Shown here: positions 51,587-59,588 of the stretch, in pieces | Layout: every line of letters begins with the position of its first letter | Position numbering within the stretch: the stretch's first letter is position 1 | NCBI RefSeq assembly: GCF_014647755.1 | Contig: NZ_BMPU01000005.1 | Span: forward strand, 62,001-126,000 | Direction: 5' to 3' | Origin: Porphyromonas pasteri | GTDB lineage: Bacteria > Bacteroidota > Bacteroidia > Bacteroidales > Porphyromonadaceae | DNA length: 64,000 nucleotides | Translations under genes and position numbers: made by a program | Notes under the pieces: model-generated | The model's database searches: none | The model's input: only the letters and a program-made list of their open reading frames with translations | Told to the model about the DNA's origin: nothing

Positions 51587-53014
51587 CTACAGATGCGCCT
51601 CATGCGAACGGGTGACGACAGGCCTCACATGCACGACGGAGCGCAGGTCACGCTCCTCGGTCAGCGGGCGCTGATCCTTCGACAGATCAGGGGGCAGTGC
51701 AGAGCCTGGGCGCAGGATGCGCGTCAGGTGGATGCGGTACTCATTGCCACGCACCAGCCCGTAGCGCCCATGCGCTGTCTTCTCGGGAGCTTCGCTATCA
51801 TCGAAGTGGCGGATGGGGATCGTATAGTAGCAGTAGCCACGATGGTGGAAGCTGATACCATGCGACTCGAAGGGTGCAGACAGCGAGCCCTCCGTCAGCG
51901 CAGCCTCTTGGACAGCCTGCTGGAGACGTGCATTATCCGCCTTCCCCGTCTTGATGATTTGGCGTAGCTCATGCTCAGCATAGTACAAGCCATCGAAGCT
52001 GAACCAGCCTTCATCGCCCTGCAGGCTAAGCCCCACAGGGATATAGGGGAAGCGCAGGATGACCGTGGGGACGCCACCAACGAGGTAAGCCGTAGGAGGC
52101 ACGGTCGTCTCGCGGATGTAATAAGGCTGGCTCTTACGTGCCGCATCGAAGGCAGCTTCATTCGCGAGGAAGGCAGCACGTGGGAGCACTACCGATGTCT
52201 TCCCGAGGATCATGTCCTGAGTATAGTGAGCGAGGTACTCGCCGAAGTTCGTCGGAGCTGCAGTCGACCACTTCTCATAGAGGTAGCTCGAGGGATAGCG
52301 GTCTGCAGCAGGCGAACCATCGCCAGCCGTCTCCTTGGCACCCGAGCGTAGAAGTCCCAGCGGACGGAGTGGTGCCGTATAGCGCGTGACACCCGTCACC
52401 AGATAGTCTGCAGGAGCACTCCCCCGTGTGACACCCGAGGGGAGCTCGGGTTCACCATAGACGAAGACGCGTGCGAGAGCTGGCTCCAGAGTCACCTGCA
52501 GCTGAGGGGTCGAAGCACCGAAGGCGGAGGCAGGCACCGAGATCGCCCCCTGCTCATTGAGCTGGGAGACGGTGAGCTTAGAGCCCGAAGCAGTAGAGAG
52601 CCCATCTACGAACAAGGTCATATAGCCCGAGACGGCGCTCAGCGGACGGCCGATAGCTATCTGCTCCAGCAGCGGGCGGGTGGCATTCGCCACGACGACG
52701 AGCTTATAAGCCCCCTCGGGCAGGGAGAGATTGATGTCCTTCAGCTGGTCTGCCGAGGTAACCTTGACCTCACGAAGCTGGGTGGAGAGCTGAGTCGCCT
52801 CCGAATAGAAGGCAAAGTGAAGCGTGGAGATCTGGAGCATCGGATCCTCTTCGTCGAGTCCGCGCAGGGCAATGCTCCGTGGGGCACGCACCGAGAGGTG
52901 CAGGGTAGACGAGCCTTCTTTAGGCTGGGGCTTAGGCAGAGGCAAGCCATTATCTCGGGCACTACAGCCAGCGAGAAGCAGAAGGGAGAGGGACAAGGAA
53001 AGGGCGCGCCGCAT
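51587..53014 (-). CDS. Fimbrillin-superfamily lipoprotein (Mfa/FimA-like)
   Basis: From ATG 53014 the product is 475 residues: signal SLSLSLLLLAGC with lipobox LAGC at 13-16, then a fimbrillin-like N-terminal domain (LHLSVRAPRSIALRGLDEED, LSLPEGAYKLVVVANATRPL) and a C-terminal domain ending in YYTIPIRHFDDS, YGLVRGNEYRIHLTRILRPG, the typical VRNxxYxxxxxxI pattern of Bacteroidales fimbrial subunits. Such lipoproteins are exported, cleaved by an Arg-specific protease and assembled into pili; an Arg in the region RAPRSIALRG could be the cleavage site. No other fimbrial gene adjoins it, so it may be an orphan subunit or an anchor/tip. Confidence 0.8.
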   Translation of the reverse strand: MRRALSLSLSLLLLAGCSARDNGLPLPKPQPKEGSSTLHLSVRAPRSIALRGLDEEDPMLQISTLHFAFYSEATQLSTQLREVKVTSADQLKDINLSLPEGAYKLVVVANATRPLLEQIAIGRPLSAVSGYMTLFVDGLSTASGSKLTVSQLNEQGAISVPASAFGASTPQLQVTLEPALARVFVYGEPELPSGVTRGSAPADYLVTGVTRYTAPLRPLGLLRSGAKETAGDGSPAADRYPSSYLYEKWSTAAPTNFGEYLAHYTQDMILGKTSVVLPRAAFLANEAAFDAARKSQPYYIRETTVPPTAYLVGGVPTVILRFPYIPVGLSLQGDEGWFSFDGLYYAEHELRQIIKTGKADNARLQQAVQEAALTEGSLSAPFESHGISFHHRGYCYYTIPIRHFDDSEAPEKTAHGRYGLVRGNEYRIHLTRILRPGSALPPDLSKDQRPLTEERDLRSVVHVRPVVTRSHEAHL

Positions 53015-53083
53015 AGGCGCACCAAGGGGTAATGTGTAGCTCATGATGGATGCGCTTTGGTGGTAAAAGAAGGGAAAAAGCAA

Positions 53084-53125
53084 CAGCCCCCGAAGAACTC
53101 CCAGGAGGGACGACTTCGGGGGCTG
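53084..53125 (-). terminator. Terminator after the DUF1015 gene
   Basis: Arms CAGCCCCCGAAG and CTTCGGGGGCTG, perfect over 12 bp; the minus strand continues with TTGCTTTTTCCC. Confidence 0.85.
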
Positions 53126-53148
53126 GAGCGAAAGGGAGGGGCAGTCTC

Positions 53149-54396
53149 TTAGACGAGCTCGTGGATGATGAGACCTGAGCGGAGCTTAGGCTCGAACCAC
53201 GTCGTCTTAGGAGGCATGATATTGCCCGAGTCAGCGATATCGATCAGCTGCTTCATAGAGACAGGGTAGAGTGCAAGAGCAAACTTCATCTCACCGCTAT
53301 CGACGCGCTTCTTCAGCTCGCCAAGGCCACGGATACCGCCGACGAAGTCGATACGCTTGTCAGAGCGGAGGTCCTTGATGCCGAGGATCTCATCGAGGAT
53401 GAGGTTAGAAGAGATCGTCACGTCAAGCACGCCGATGGGGTCGTTGTCATCGTACGTACCGGGCTTAGCCGTGAGTGAATACCAGTGATCCCCGAGGTAG
53501 AGGGAGAAGTTGTGCAGCCCCTTAGGCGTATAGATCTCCGTACCCTTGTCCTCGACGATGAAGTTCTTCTCCAGCTTCTGGAGGAGTTCTTCCTTCGTCA
53601 GGCCATTGAGATCCTTGACTACGCGGTTGTAGTCGATGATCGTCAGCTGGTCATCGGGGAAGCACACAGCCATGAAGTAGTTGTACTCTTCGTTCCCCGT
53701 GTGGTTGGGGTTCTGCTTACGCTTCTCATCACCTACGAGGGCAGCAGCCGCAGAGCGGTGGTGGCCGTCAGCGATGTAGAGAGCGGGCATCTCTGCGAAG
53801 AGCTCCGTGATGCGCTGGATGTCGGCAGCATCATCGATGATCCAGAACTCGTGACCGAAGCCATCGAGAGGAGCGATGAAGCTATAGACGGGCTTCTCCT
53901 TGGTGTACTTAGCGACGATCTTATTGATCTCATCCTTCGCGGGGTAGGCGAAGAAGACGGGCTCGATGTTAGCGTTGTTCACGCGGACATGCTTCATGCG
54001 GTCTTCTTCCTTATCGCGGCGGGTAAGCTCGTGCTTCTTGATGACACCGTTCATATAGTCTTCTACAGCGGCGCAGACGACGAGACCGTACTGCGTCTTG
54101 CCATTCATCGTCTGGGCATAGACGTAGTAGTTCTCCTTAGCGTCCTGTACGAGCCAGCCCTTCTCACGGAAGAGGCGGAAGTTCTCAGCAGCCTTCTGGT
54201 AGACCTTCTCTTCGTGCTCATCGGTGCCCACAGGGAAGTCAATCTCGGGGCGGATGATATGATAGAGAGACATCTCATTGCCTTCAGCCTCAGCACGGGC
54301 TTCTTCGCTGTTGAGTACGTCGTATGGACGAGAAGCTACACGCTCTACAAGGTCCTGGGGAGGACGGATACCACGGAAAGGTTTGATGATAGCCAT
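53149..54396 (-). CDS. DUF1015 family protein
   Basis: A 415-residue cytoplasmic protein of the DUF1015 family. IIKPFRGIRPPQDLVERVAS, ASRPYDVLNSEEARAEAEGN, ALYIADGHHRSAAAALV and FLGGI-like VGGIRGLGELKKRVDSGEMK are conserved features; the GHHR motif suggests a metal- or phosphate-dependent activity. The family is frequently linked to serA/serC, as here, where it is the last gene of a serC-serA-DUF1015 series (53 bases from serA). Its reaction is not known to me. Confidence 0.92.
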   Translation of the reverse strand: MAIIKPFRGIRPPQDLVERVASRPYDVLNSEEARAEAEGNEMSLYHIIRPEIDFPVGTDEHEEKVYQKAAENFRLFREKGWLVQDAKENYYVYAQTMNGKTQYGLVVCAAVEDYMNGVIKKHELTRRDKEEDRMKHVRVNNANIEPVFFAYPAKDEINKIVAKYTKEKPVYSFIAPLDGFGHEFWIIDDAADIQRITELFAEMPALYIADGHHRSAAAALVGDEKRKQNPNHTGNEEYNYFMAVCFPDDQLTIIDYNRVVKDLNGLTKEELLQKLEKNFIVEDKGTEIYTPKGLHNFSLYLGDHWYSLTAKPGTYDDNDPIGVLDVTISSNLILDEILGIKDLRSDKRIDFVGGIRGLGELKKRVDSGEMKFALALYPVSMKQLIDIADSGNIMPPKTTWFEPKLRSGLIIHELV

Positions 54397-54449
54397 GGAG
54401 GTAAGTCTTATTATCTAAGGTGGGAAGATAGTGACGTAAGGTAGTCGGA

Positions 54450-55373
54450 CTACTTATTCAGGCGGAAGCGTTCGTTGCCTTCCTTGATGAAGCCGACGAT
54501 CTGACGAGCAGCAGCCAGACCAGCGTTGGTGTTGGCTTCAGACGTCTGAGCACCCATCTTCTTGGGGGTCGAGAAGTAGCGTTCGCCAGCAGCAGCTTCG
54601 AATTCTTCGTGAGCGCCTGGACGGATATCTGCGAAGTAGCGGAGGTCTTCGCGTTCCTTGAGGAGGGCGATGAGCTCGGGTTCGTTGATGACTTCCTTAC
54701 GAGCGGTATTCACGAGGATACCCTTCTTAGGCAGGAGGCTCACGAGTTCGCGGCCGATAGAGCCCTTAGTCTCAGGTGTAGCGGGGATGTGGAGGGAGAC
54801 GATGTCGCAGGTAGAGAAGAGCTCCTTCTGGCTGGCGACAGCGTGTACACCTTCCTTCTCGATGACTTCAGCAGGCGTGAAGGGGTCGTAAGCATAGATA
54901 TCCATGCCGAAGCCCTTAGCGATGCGAGCTACGTTGCGGCCCGTGTTACCATAAGCCAGGAGGCCAAGCTTCTTGTCCTTAAGTTCGGTACCAGAGGTGC
55001 CGTTGAAGCGGTTGCGTACGCAGAAGAGGAGCATAGCGAAGACGAGCTCAGCTACAGCGTTAGCATTCTGCCCAGGAGTGTTCATCACGCATACGCCGTG
55101 AGCGGTAGCGGACTCGAGGTCTACGTTGTCGTAGCCGGCACCAGCGCGGACGACGATCTTGAGCTGCTTAGCAGCGTCGAAGACCTCGGCATCTATGATG
55201 TCGCTACGGATGATGATGGCGTCGACATCGGCGACAGCTGCGAGGAGCTCGGCCTTAGTCGTGTACTTTTCGAGGAGGACTACTTCGAAGCCAGCTTCGG
55301 TGAGGATTTGTTTGATACCAGCTACTGCGGGAGCAGCGAAGGGTTTTTCGGTGGCAATAAGAACCTTTGACAT
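54450..55373 (-). CDS. serA: D-3-phosphoglycerate dehydrogenase, short form
   Basis: A 307-residue NAD-dependent dehydrogenase of the first step of serine synthesis. The start is ATG 55373 (MSKVLIATEKPFAAPAVAGI); VVRAGAGYDNVDLESATAHG contains the catalytic Arg region, GLLAYGNTGRNVARIAKGFG the NAD-binding fold, and LHIPATPETKG and TARKEVINEPEL the rest of the family signature. The C-terminal ACT or ASB regulatory domains are absent, so no serine feedback through ACT is expected. It lies between serC and the DUF1015 gene. Confidence 0.94.
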   Translation of the reverse strand: MSKVLIATEKPFAAPAVAGIKQILTEAGFEVVLLEKYTTKAELLAAVADVDAIIIRSDIIDAEVFDAAKQLKIVVRAGAGYDNVDLESATAHGVCVMNTPGQNANAVAELVFAMLLFCVRNRFNGTSGTELKDKKLGLLAYGNTGRNVARIAKGFGMDIYAYDPFTPAEVIEKEGVHAVASQKELFSTCDIVSLHIPATPETKGSIGRELVSLLPKKGILVNTARKEVINEPELIALLKEREDLRYFADIRPGAHEEFEAAAGERYFSTPKKMGAQTSEANTNAGLAAARQIVGFIKEGNERFRLNK

Positions 55374-55424
55374 GATGTATAGATGTGTATTTGAAGCGTG
55401 CGAGATGGGATAGAGATAAGCGAC

Positions 55425-55475
55425 GGCACAGACCACTCTTCGCCCACAGCGATGAGGGTCGGGGTGGTCTGTGCC
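55425..55475 (-). terminator. Hairpin between serC and serA
   Basis: Arms GGCACAGACCAC and GTGGTCTGTGCC flank an inner loop. It may partly separate serC from serA expression; a T tract is not strong. Confidence 0.6.
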
Positions 55476-55506
55476 GTTACGTTTATCTTCTTAAAGCGAG
55501 GGAAGC

Positions 55507-56583
55507 TTAGTGCTTACGCTCGAATTCCTTCATCAGGTCGACGAGGAACTGGACGCTGCTCTTAGGCAGAGCGTTGTAGAGAGAAGCACGGAAGCCACCT
55601 ACAGAGCGGTGGCCCTTGAAGCTGTATGCACCGCGAGATACTGCGAAGTCGTAGAATTCCTGTTCGAGCTCCTTGTACTCGTCGTTGAGGACGAAGCATA
55701 CGTTCATGATCGAGCGGTCTTCGGTATTGACGGTACCGCGGAAGAGGCGGTTGCGGTCGATTTCATCGTAGAGCAGAGCTGACTTTTCGAGGTTCATCTG
55801 CTCGAGGACCTTGACACCACCGAGCTCCTTGTACCACTTCATCGTCTGCAGAGCTACGTAGACGGGGAAGACAGGAGGCGTGTTGTACATAGAGTCCTTG
55901 AAGTGCGTGTCGTACTTCAGCATCGTGGGGATGATGCGATTGTCTTCGATGTGACCTACAGCGTCGCGACGTACGATGACGAAGGTAACACCAGCAGGAG
56001 CGATGTTCTTCTGAGCACCACCATAGATGAGGTCGTACTTAGATACATCGACAGGACGCGTGAAGATGTCAGAAGACATATCCCCTACGAGACGGACCTT
56101 GACATCGGGATCGTAGCGGAGCTCCGTACCATAGACCGTGTTATTGCTCGTGATGTGGAGGTAGTCCACGTCATCGGGTACCTCATTCTTTTCCCATGGC
56201 TTGGGGTACCAGATGTAGTTGTCATCCTTAGAGGAGAAGGTGACAACTTCCCCAAAGGCCTTAGCTTCCTTAGCAGCCTTATTTGCCCACGTACCTGAAT
56301 CGACGTAGGCAGCCTTCTTCTTGAGGAGGTTCATAGGAACCTGTGCAAACTGCAGGCTGGCACCACCACCGAGGAAGAGCACTTCGTACCCCTCGGGTAC
56401 ATCGAGCAGTTCCTTCATGAGGTTACGTGCTTCCTCCATCGTTGCGGAGAATTCCTTAGCACGGTGAGAAACTTCGAGGATAGAGAGGCCAGTGCCCTGG
56501 TAGTTAAGGACTGCACAAGCAGCATCTCTGATTACACTCTCGTCGAGGATCGATGGCCCAGCCGAGAAATTGTGCTTCTTCAT
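55507..56583 (-). CDS. serC: Phosphoserine aminotransferase
   Basis: A 358-residue class V PLP aminotransferase converting 3-phosphohydroxypyruvate to phosphoserine. [20 protein letters not shown] is the typical start (ATG 56583), [18 protein letters not shown] binds the cofactor phosphate, the Schiff-base lysine is in [12 protein letters not shown], and [17 protein letters not shown] is the C-terminal signature. It heads the serC-serA-DUF1015 set, with promoter box at 56676-56683. Confidence 0.97.
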   Translation of the reverse strand: MKKHNFSAGPSILDESVIRDAACAVLNYQGTGLSILEVSHRAKEFSATMEEARNLMKELLDVPEGYEVLFLGGGASLQFAQVPMNLLKKKAAYVDSGTWANKAAKEAKAFGEVVTFSSKDDNYIWYPKPWEKNEVPDDVDYLHITSNNTVYGTELRYDPDVKVRLVGDMSSDIFTRPVDVSKYDLIYGGAQKNIAPAGVTFVIVRRDAVGHIEDNRIIPTMLKYDTHFKDSMYNTPPVFPVYVALQTMKWYKELGGVKVLEQMNLEKSALLYDEIDRNRLFRGTVNTEDRSIMNVCFVLNDEYKELEQEFYDFAVSRGAYSFKGHRSVGGFRASLYNALPKSSVQFLVDLMKEFERKH

Positions 56584-56675
56584 AAGAGCAGATATTTGTG
56601 GATGAATATTTATAGGTGCGTCTATACGCGAGCAGCTGGCGACCTGCACGCTGCGATCATCGCCTCTGCTCGTAG

Positions 56676-56683
56676 CAAAGTTA
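56676..56683 (-). promoter_or_regulatory. -7 promoter box TAACTTTG for serC
   Basis: Minus-strand TAACTTTG, 92 bases before ATG 56583. Nothing further is recognisable from 56684 to the repeat at 56998. Confidence 0.55.
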
Positions 56684-56997
56684 TCAATAAAAAGATGAAT
56701 AACAAGCCCTTTGCTTAGCTTTTATTTACCCCCTCGGAAGCACCCCAGATAAAGCATTAGAAGATAGCTTAATAAAATACTTAATGATGCGCACTCGCAC
56801 TCTCCTTCCCCGCCACTTCGGTGTGTGATATTGACAGGATAAGCACCACCCTATCCCCCATATCGCACTCCCAAGTCAAGACAAACGACAGAGAATACCT
56901 ACCTCTCGGCGGCTCACTTTCGCTCGAAGCGAAGTCGGCTGATCGCATCAACCGCCCCCTTCTTCGCGCCCTTAGTTCGGTCCTTCGAGCCACTTGA

Positions 56998-57306
56998 GAC
57001 TGTTGCCGCGAGTCCTGCCCTCTATTTGGGGTGCTAAGGTCTCGCACGCCCAGCTCCCCGATACACCTCTCCGAAGCGATACGCAAGCTCTTCGCTTTAT
57101 CGCGCGTATTCCTCTTATCCAGCGGGGGGAAAAGTGCTGTTCCCGTGAAGGAAAAAGCGCCTTCACGTAGTGGTTTTCCTCTGCCTATGCACGTAGTCTT
57201 AAAGACCAGGTACGTAAATCCAAATATCCACGTACGTAGATTTATCGGCCACGTACGTAGCCCAAACTTATTTGCCACGCGTCCGCAACTTTTATCCCTA
57301 CGCGGA
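56998..57306. repeat. Dispersed ~310-bp repeat, copy C
   Basis: Same orientation as copy A and same boundaries (GACTGTTGCCGCGAGTCC to TACGCGGACCA), 309 bases. The paired CCACGTACGTAG sites are at 57228 and 57249. It is followed directly by a short palindrome array in the same relative arrangement as in the MITE-like element at 20154-20622; no left inverted terminus is present, so the copy is incomplete. Confidence 0.85.
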
Positions 57307-57315
57307 CCAACAACC

Positions 57316-57371
57316 TAATATATAGGTCACTTCACAAAGCTGTATAGCTTTCTTCGCCATCCTATATAGCT
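57316..57371. repeat. Decayed 22-bp palindrome array, three units
   Basis: Units TAATATATAGGT (57316), AGCTGTATAGCT (57338) and TCCTATATAGCT (57360) are 22 bases apart and resemble the reverse complement of the array part at 20220-20277. Confidence 0.75.
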
Positions 57372-57398
57372 CTACCCACGCACCCGACAGGCATAAAT

Positions 57399-57448
57399 AA
57401 AAGCACCCAACAGATAGACTGCATCGTGTCTATCTGCTGGGTGCTTTT
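57399..57448 (-). terminator. Terminator after yaaA
   Basis: Perfect 21-bp arms beginning AAAAGCACCCAACAGATAGA, 32 bases beyond the stop codon, with T runs on both exit sides. Confidence 0.9.
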
Positions 57449-57480
57449 TAGCCCTCCTATGGATATGCGAGGTGAAGGGC

Positions 57481-58251
57481 TTAGCCTAAGACAAATGTCC
57501 AGTCGCGATCGGTCGACTCCTCGGGCGTAAAGACGAAGCCCTCGGGAGTGAGCATACGTAGGGCTTCCTCATCCTCGAGACGCTGACGAATGACTTCGCC
57601 CGCCATCGCCCCACGCGCCATCTTCGTGTAGACGACGATTTGCTTGAGGCGTCCCGTAGGCTGGCGCACGAGGAAGGTCGGCGTGATGACACGCACGGCA
57701 CGCTCGACCTCCGCCCAGTGGAAGAGCCCGCGCATCTCGTCACTCGCCAGAAAGAGGAGCGTACCGCCAGCACGCTTCACCTCCTCAATGAGGCAGGGCG
57801 TCAGGCGGTCACGCCAGTAGTCGAAGAGTCGCCCATCGAAGAGATCGGGTAGCTGTACCGCACCCTCCATACGGTCGTAGCGAATAGCCGTCTCGGGCGA
57901 GAGCAGCCCGTAGACGAAGGAGGTAATGCGCAGATGCTCGGCAGCATAAGCCCAGTCCTCCGCTGTGAACGTAGAGGGCGAGAGCTTACGGAAGACCATC
58001 CCCGTGTAGCTCAGCGCTGCGGGCATCTCGGTGACCTCGGGATCGAAGAAGGTGCGCAGACGGGCATAGACCTCGTCACGGAGCTTGGGGCTGAGCTGGA
58101 GCATCGAGGCAAGCTCCTCACGGCTGAGGCGAAGGACAGAGGCCATGATCGTGCGCGCCTCCTCGAGGAAGCGGGGCGAGGTCATCGTGAGACCACGAGG
58201 CACCTTAGCCTTTGTCGCGAAGGTCTTGGCGGGGGAGATAAGTAGGAACAT
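57481..58251 (-). CDS. yaaA: Peroxide stress protein YaaA
   Basis: A 256-residue member of the YaaA/DUF328 family, which in E. coli lowers free iron during peroxide stress and binds DNA. MFLLISPAKTFATKAKVPRG, ALSYTGMVFRKL, ITSFVYGLLSPETAIRYDRM, EGAVQLPDL and FLVRQPTGRLKQIVVYTKMA-type blocks appear in family order. It is the last gene of a TrmH-MnmC-like-yaaA run, 42 bases from the preceding gene. Confidence 0.93.
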   Translation of the reverse strand: MFLLISPAKTFATKAKVPRGLTMTSPRFLEEARTIMASVLRLSREELASMLQLSPKLRDEVYARLRTFFDPEVTEMPAALSYTGMVFRKLSPSTFTAEDWAYAAEHLRITSFVYGLLSPETAIRYDRMEGAVQLPDLFDGRLFDYWRDRLTPCLIEEVKRAGGTLLFLASDEMRGLFHWAEVERAVRVITPTFLVRQPTGRLKQIVVYTKMARGAMAGEVIRQRLEDEEALRMLTPEGFVFTPEESTDRDWTFVLG

Positions 58252-58293
58252 ACGCAGGACAAGCGGAGGGATAAGAGAGAACGATATTAGAGG

Positions 58294-58989
58294 CTACCTC
58301 GGCACACGAGCACGTAGCACCTCACGCTTCCCTGGAGGGCCAGGGAGGCGCTCAACGAGGAAGCCCGCACGCTGGAGACGACGGCGCACCTCGCCCTTGG
58401 CGCAGTAGGTAGTGAGGACGGCTTCGGGGAGGGCGACAGCGAAGAGGCGAGCGAAGAGCTCCTCTGCCCATAGCTCCGGCTGGCTCTCGGGGGAGAAGGC
58501 ATCGTAATAGATGACCGACAGCCCCTCGGGGAAGGTGCATTCGGTGAGGTCGCCGTGGAGCTTCTCGATGGTGAAGAAGGGACTAAGCGCCACCGCCTCG
58601 CCCCACGGAGCGGTATGGAGTGCACGCAGGGCTTCGGCCGGATCCAGTGGCCCCGTCACACCCTCATAGTGGAGGGCTTCGTAGACCTCGGGGCCGACGG
58701 GATATTTCTCGATGGAATAGTAATGTACGGGCCTGCGCTCTGCCTCGGCTCGCTGCCAAGTGAGGAGTGCATTGAGTCCCGTGCCGAAGCCGACCTCGAA
58801 GAGTCTGAGGGGCTCCGTCGCACCTCGCTCCGCACGGAGACGCTCCTCGAGCGCCATACCTATATATATATGTAGGCTCTCCTGCACGGCGCCATGCGTC
58901 GAGTGATAGTGTTCGCCAAAGGTCGGGGCAAAGAGCGTGATGCTCCCGTCCTCGGTCGTCTCGACAAGGGGCGTAGCATCGTGGCTCAT
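58294..58989 (-). CDS. MnmC-like methyltransferase (DUF752), single domain
   Basis: A 231-residue SAM-dependent methyltransferase equal to the N-terminal MnmC2 half of MnmC. EHYHSTHGAVQESLHIYI, LFEVGFGTGLNALLTW (SAM motif I) and VIYYDAFSPESQPELW (motif with the catalytic Asp) match the family; EVRRRLQRAGFLVERLPGPP is the C-terminal signature. Such proteins methylate nm5U34 of tRNA to mnm5s2U; no FAD oxidase (MnmC1) domain is present. It overlaps the TrmH gene by 4 bases (ATGA). Confidence 0.92.
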   Translation of the reverse strand: MSHDATPLVETTEDGSITLFAPTFGEHYHSTHGAVQESLHIYIGMALEERLRAERGATEPLRLFEVGFGTGLNALLTWQRAEAERRPVHYYSIEKYPVGPEVYEALHYEGVTGPLDPAEALRALHTAPWGEAVALSPFFTIEKLHGDLTECTFPEGLSVIYYDAFSPESQPELWAEELFARLFAVALPEAVLTTYCAKGEVRRRLQRAGFLVERLPGPPGKREVLRARVPR

Positions 58990-59528
58990 CGGCTGAGTGT
59001 GGGGAGCAAAGGCGCAGCGAGCTGCCAGAGGGCGATACCTGCTGCGACGCTGACATTCAGGGAGTGCTTCGTGCCGTGCTGGGGGATCTCCAGCGAGGTC
59101 GTGACCTCGGCCATCACCTCATCACGCACACCGCGCACCTCATTACCTAAGACAAGGGCATAGCGCATCCCAGGCTGAGGGACGAAGGTCTCCAGCGACA
59201 CGCTGTCGTGAGCCTGCTCCAGCGCCAGGACTTCGTAGCCTGCCGCACGAAGCTCGCGGACGGCCTCGACGCTGTCGGCGGCATAAATCCACTCGACCGA
59301 ATCCTCAGCACCGAGGGCAGTCTTGTGAATATCAGGATGGGGAGGACGAGCCGTGATCCCGCAGAGGACGAGCCCCTCCAGACGGAAGGCATCAGCGGTG
59401 CGGAAGACTGACCCGACATTATTCATACTCCGCACATCATCAAGGACGACGACGATGGGGAGCTTCGTTTCACGACGGAAGGCCTCTGTCGTGAGGCGCT
59501 CCATCTCCGTGATCTTTAGCTTCTTCAT
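58986..59528 (-). CDS. TrmH/SpoU family RNA 2'-O-methyltransferase
   Basis: A 180-residue SPOUT methyltransferase. PIVVVLDDVRSMNNVGSVFR is motif 1 with the catalytic Arg/Asn, YALVLGNEVRGVRDEVMAEV is motif 2 and LEIPQHGTKHSLNVSVAAGI motif 3, forming the knot. Target (tRNA Gm18 or rRNA) is not decided. The ATG at 59528 is preferred: the -7 box TACTTTTG at 59535-59542 lies so close that a transcript from it would be leaderless or nearly so. Confidence 0.93.
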   Translation of the reverse strand: MKKLKITEMERLTTEAFRRETKLPIVVVLDDVRSMNNVGSVFRTADAFRLEGLVLCGITARPPHPDIHKTALGAEDSVEWIYAADSVEAVRELRAAGYEVLALEQAHDSVSLETFVPQPGMRYALVLGNEVRGVRDEVMAEVTTSLEIPQHGTKHSLNVSVAAGIALWQLAAPLLPTLSR

Positions 59529-59534
59529 TGCCTG

Positions 59535-59542
59535 CAAAAGTA
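59535..59542 (-). promoter_or_regulatory. -7 promoter box TACTTTTG for the TrmH gene
   Basis: Minus-strand TACTTTTG ends 6 bases before the ATG, implying a leaderless message if used. Confidence 0.5.
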
Positions 59543-59588
59543 GTGAACTCCCACGTATCCCCTACTTCTATCTCCTGATTATGGCCGA

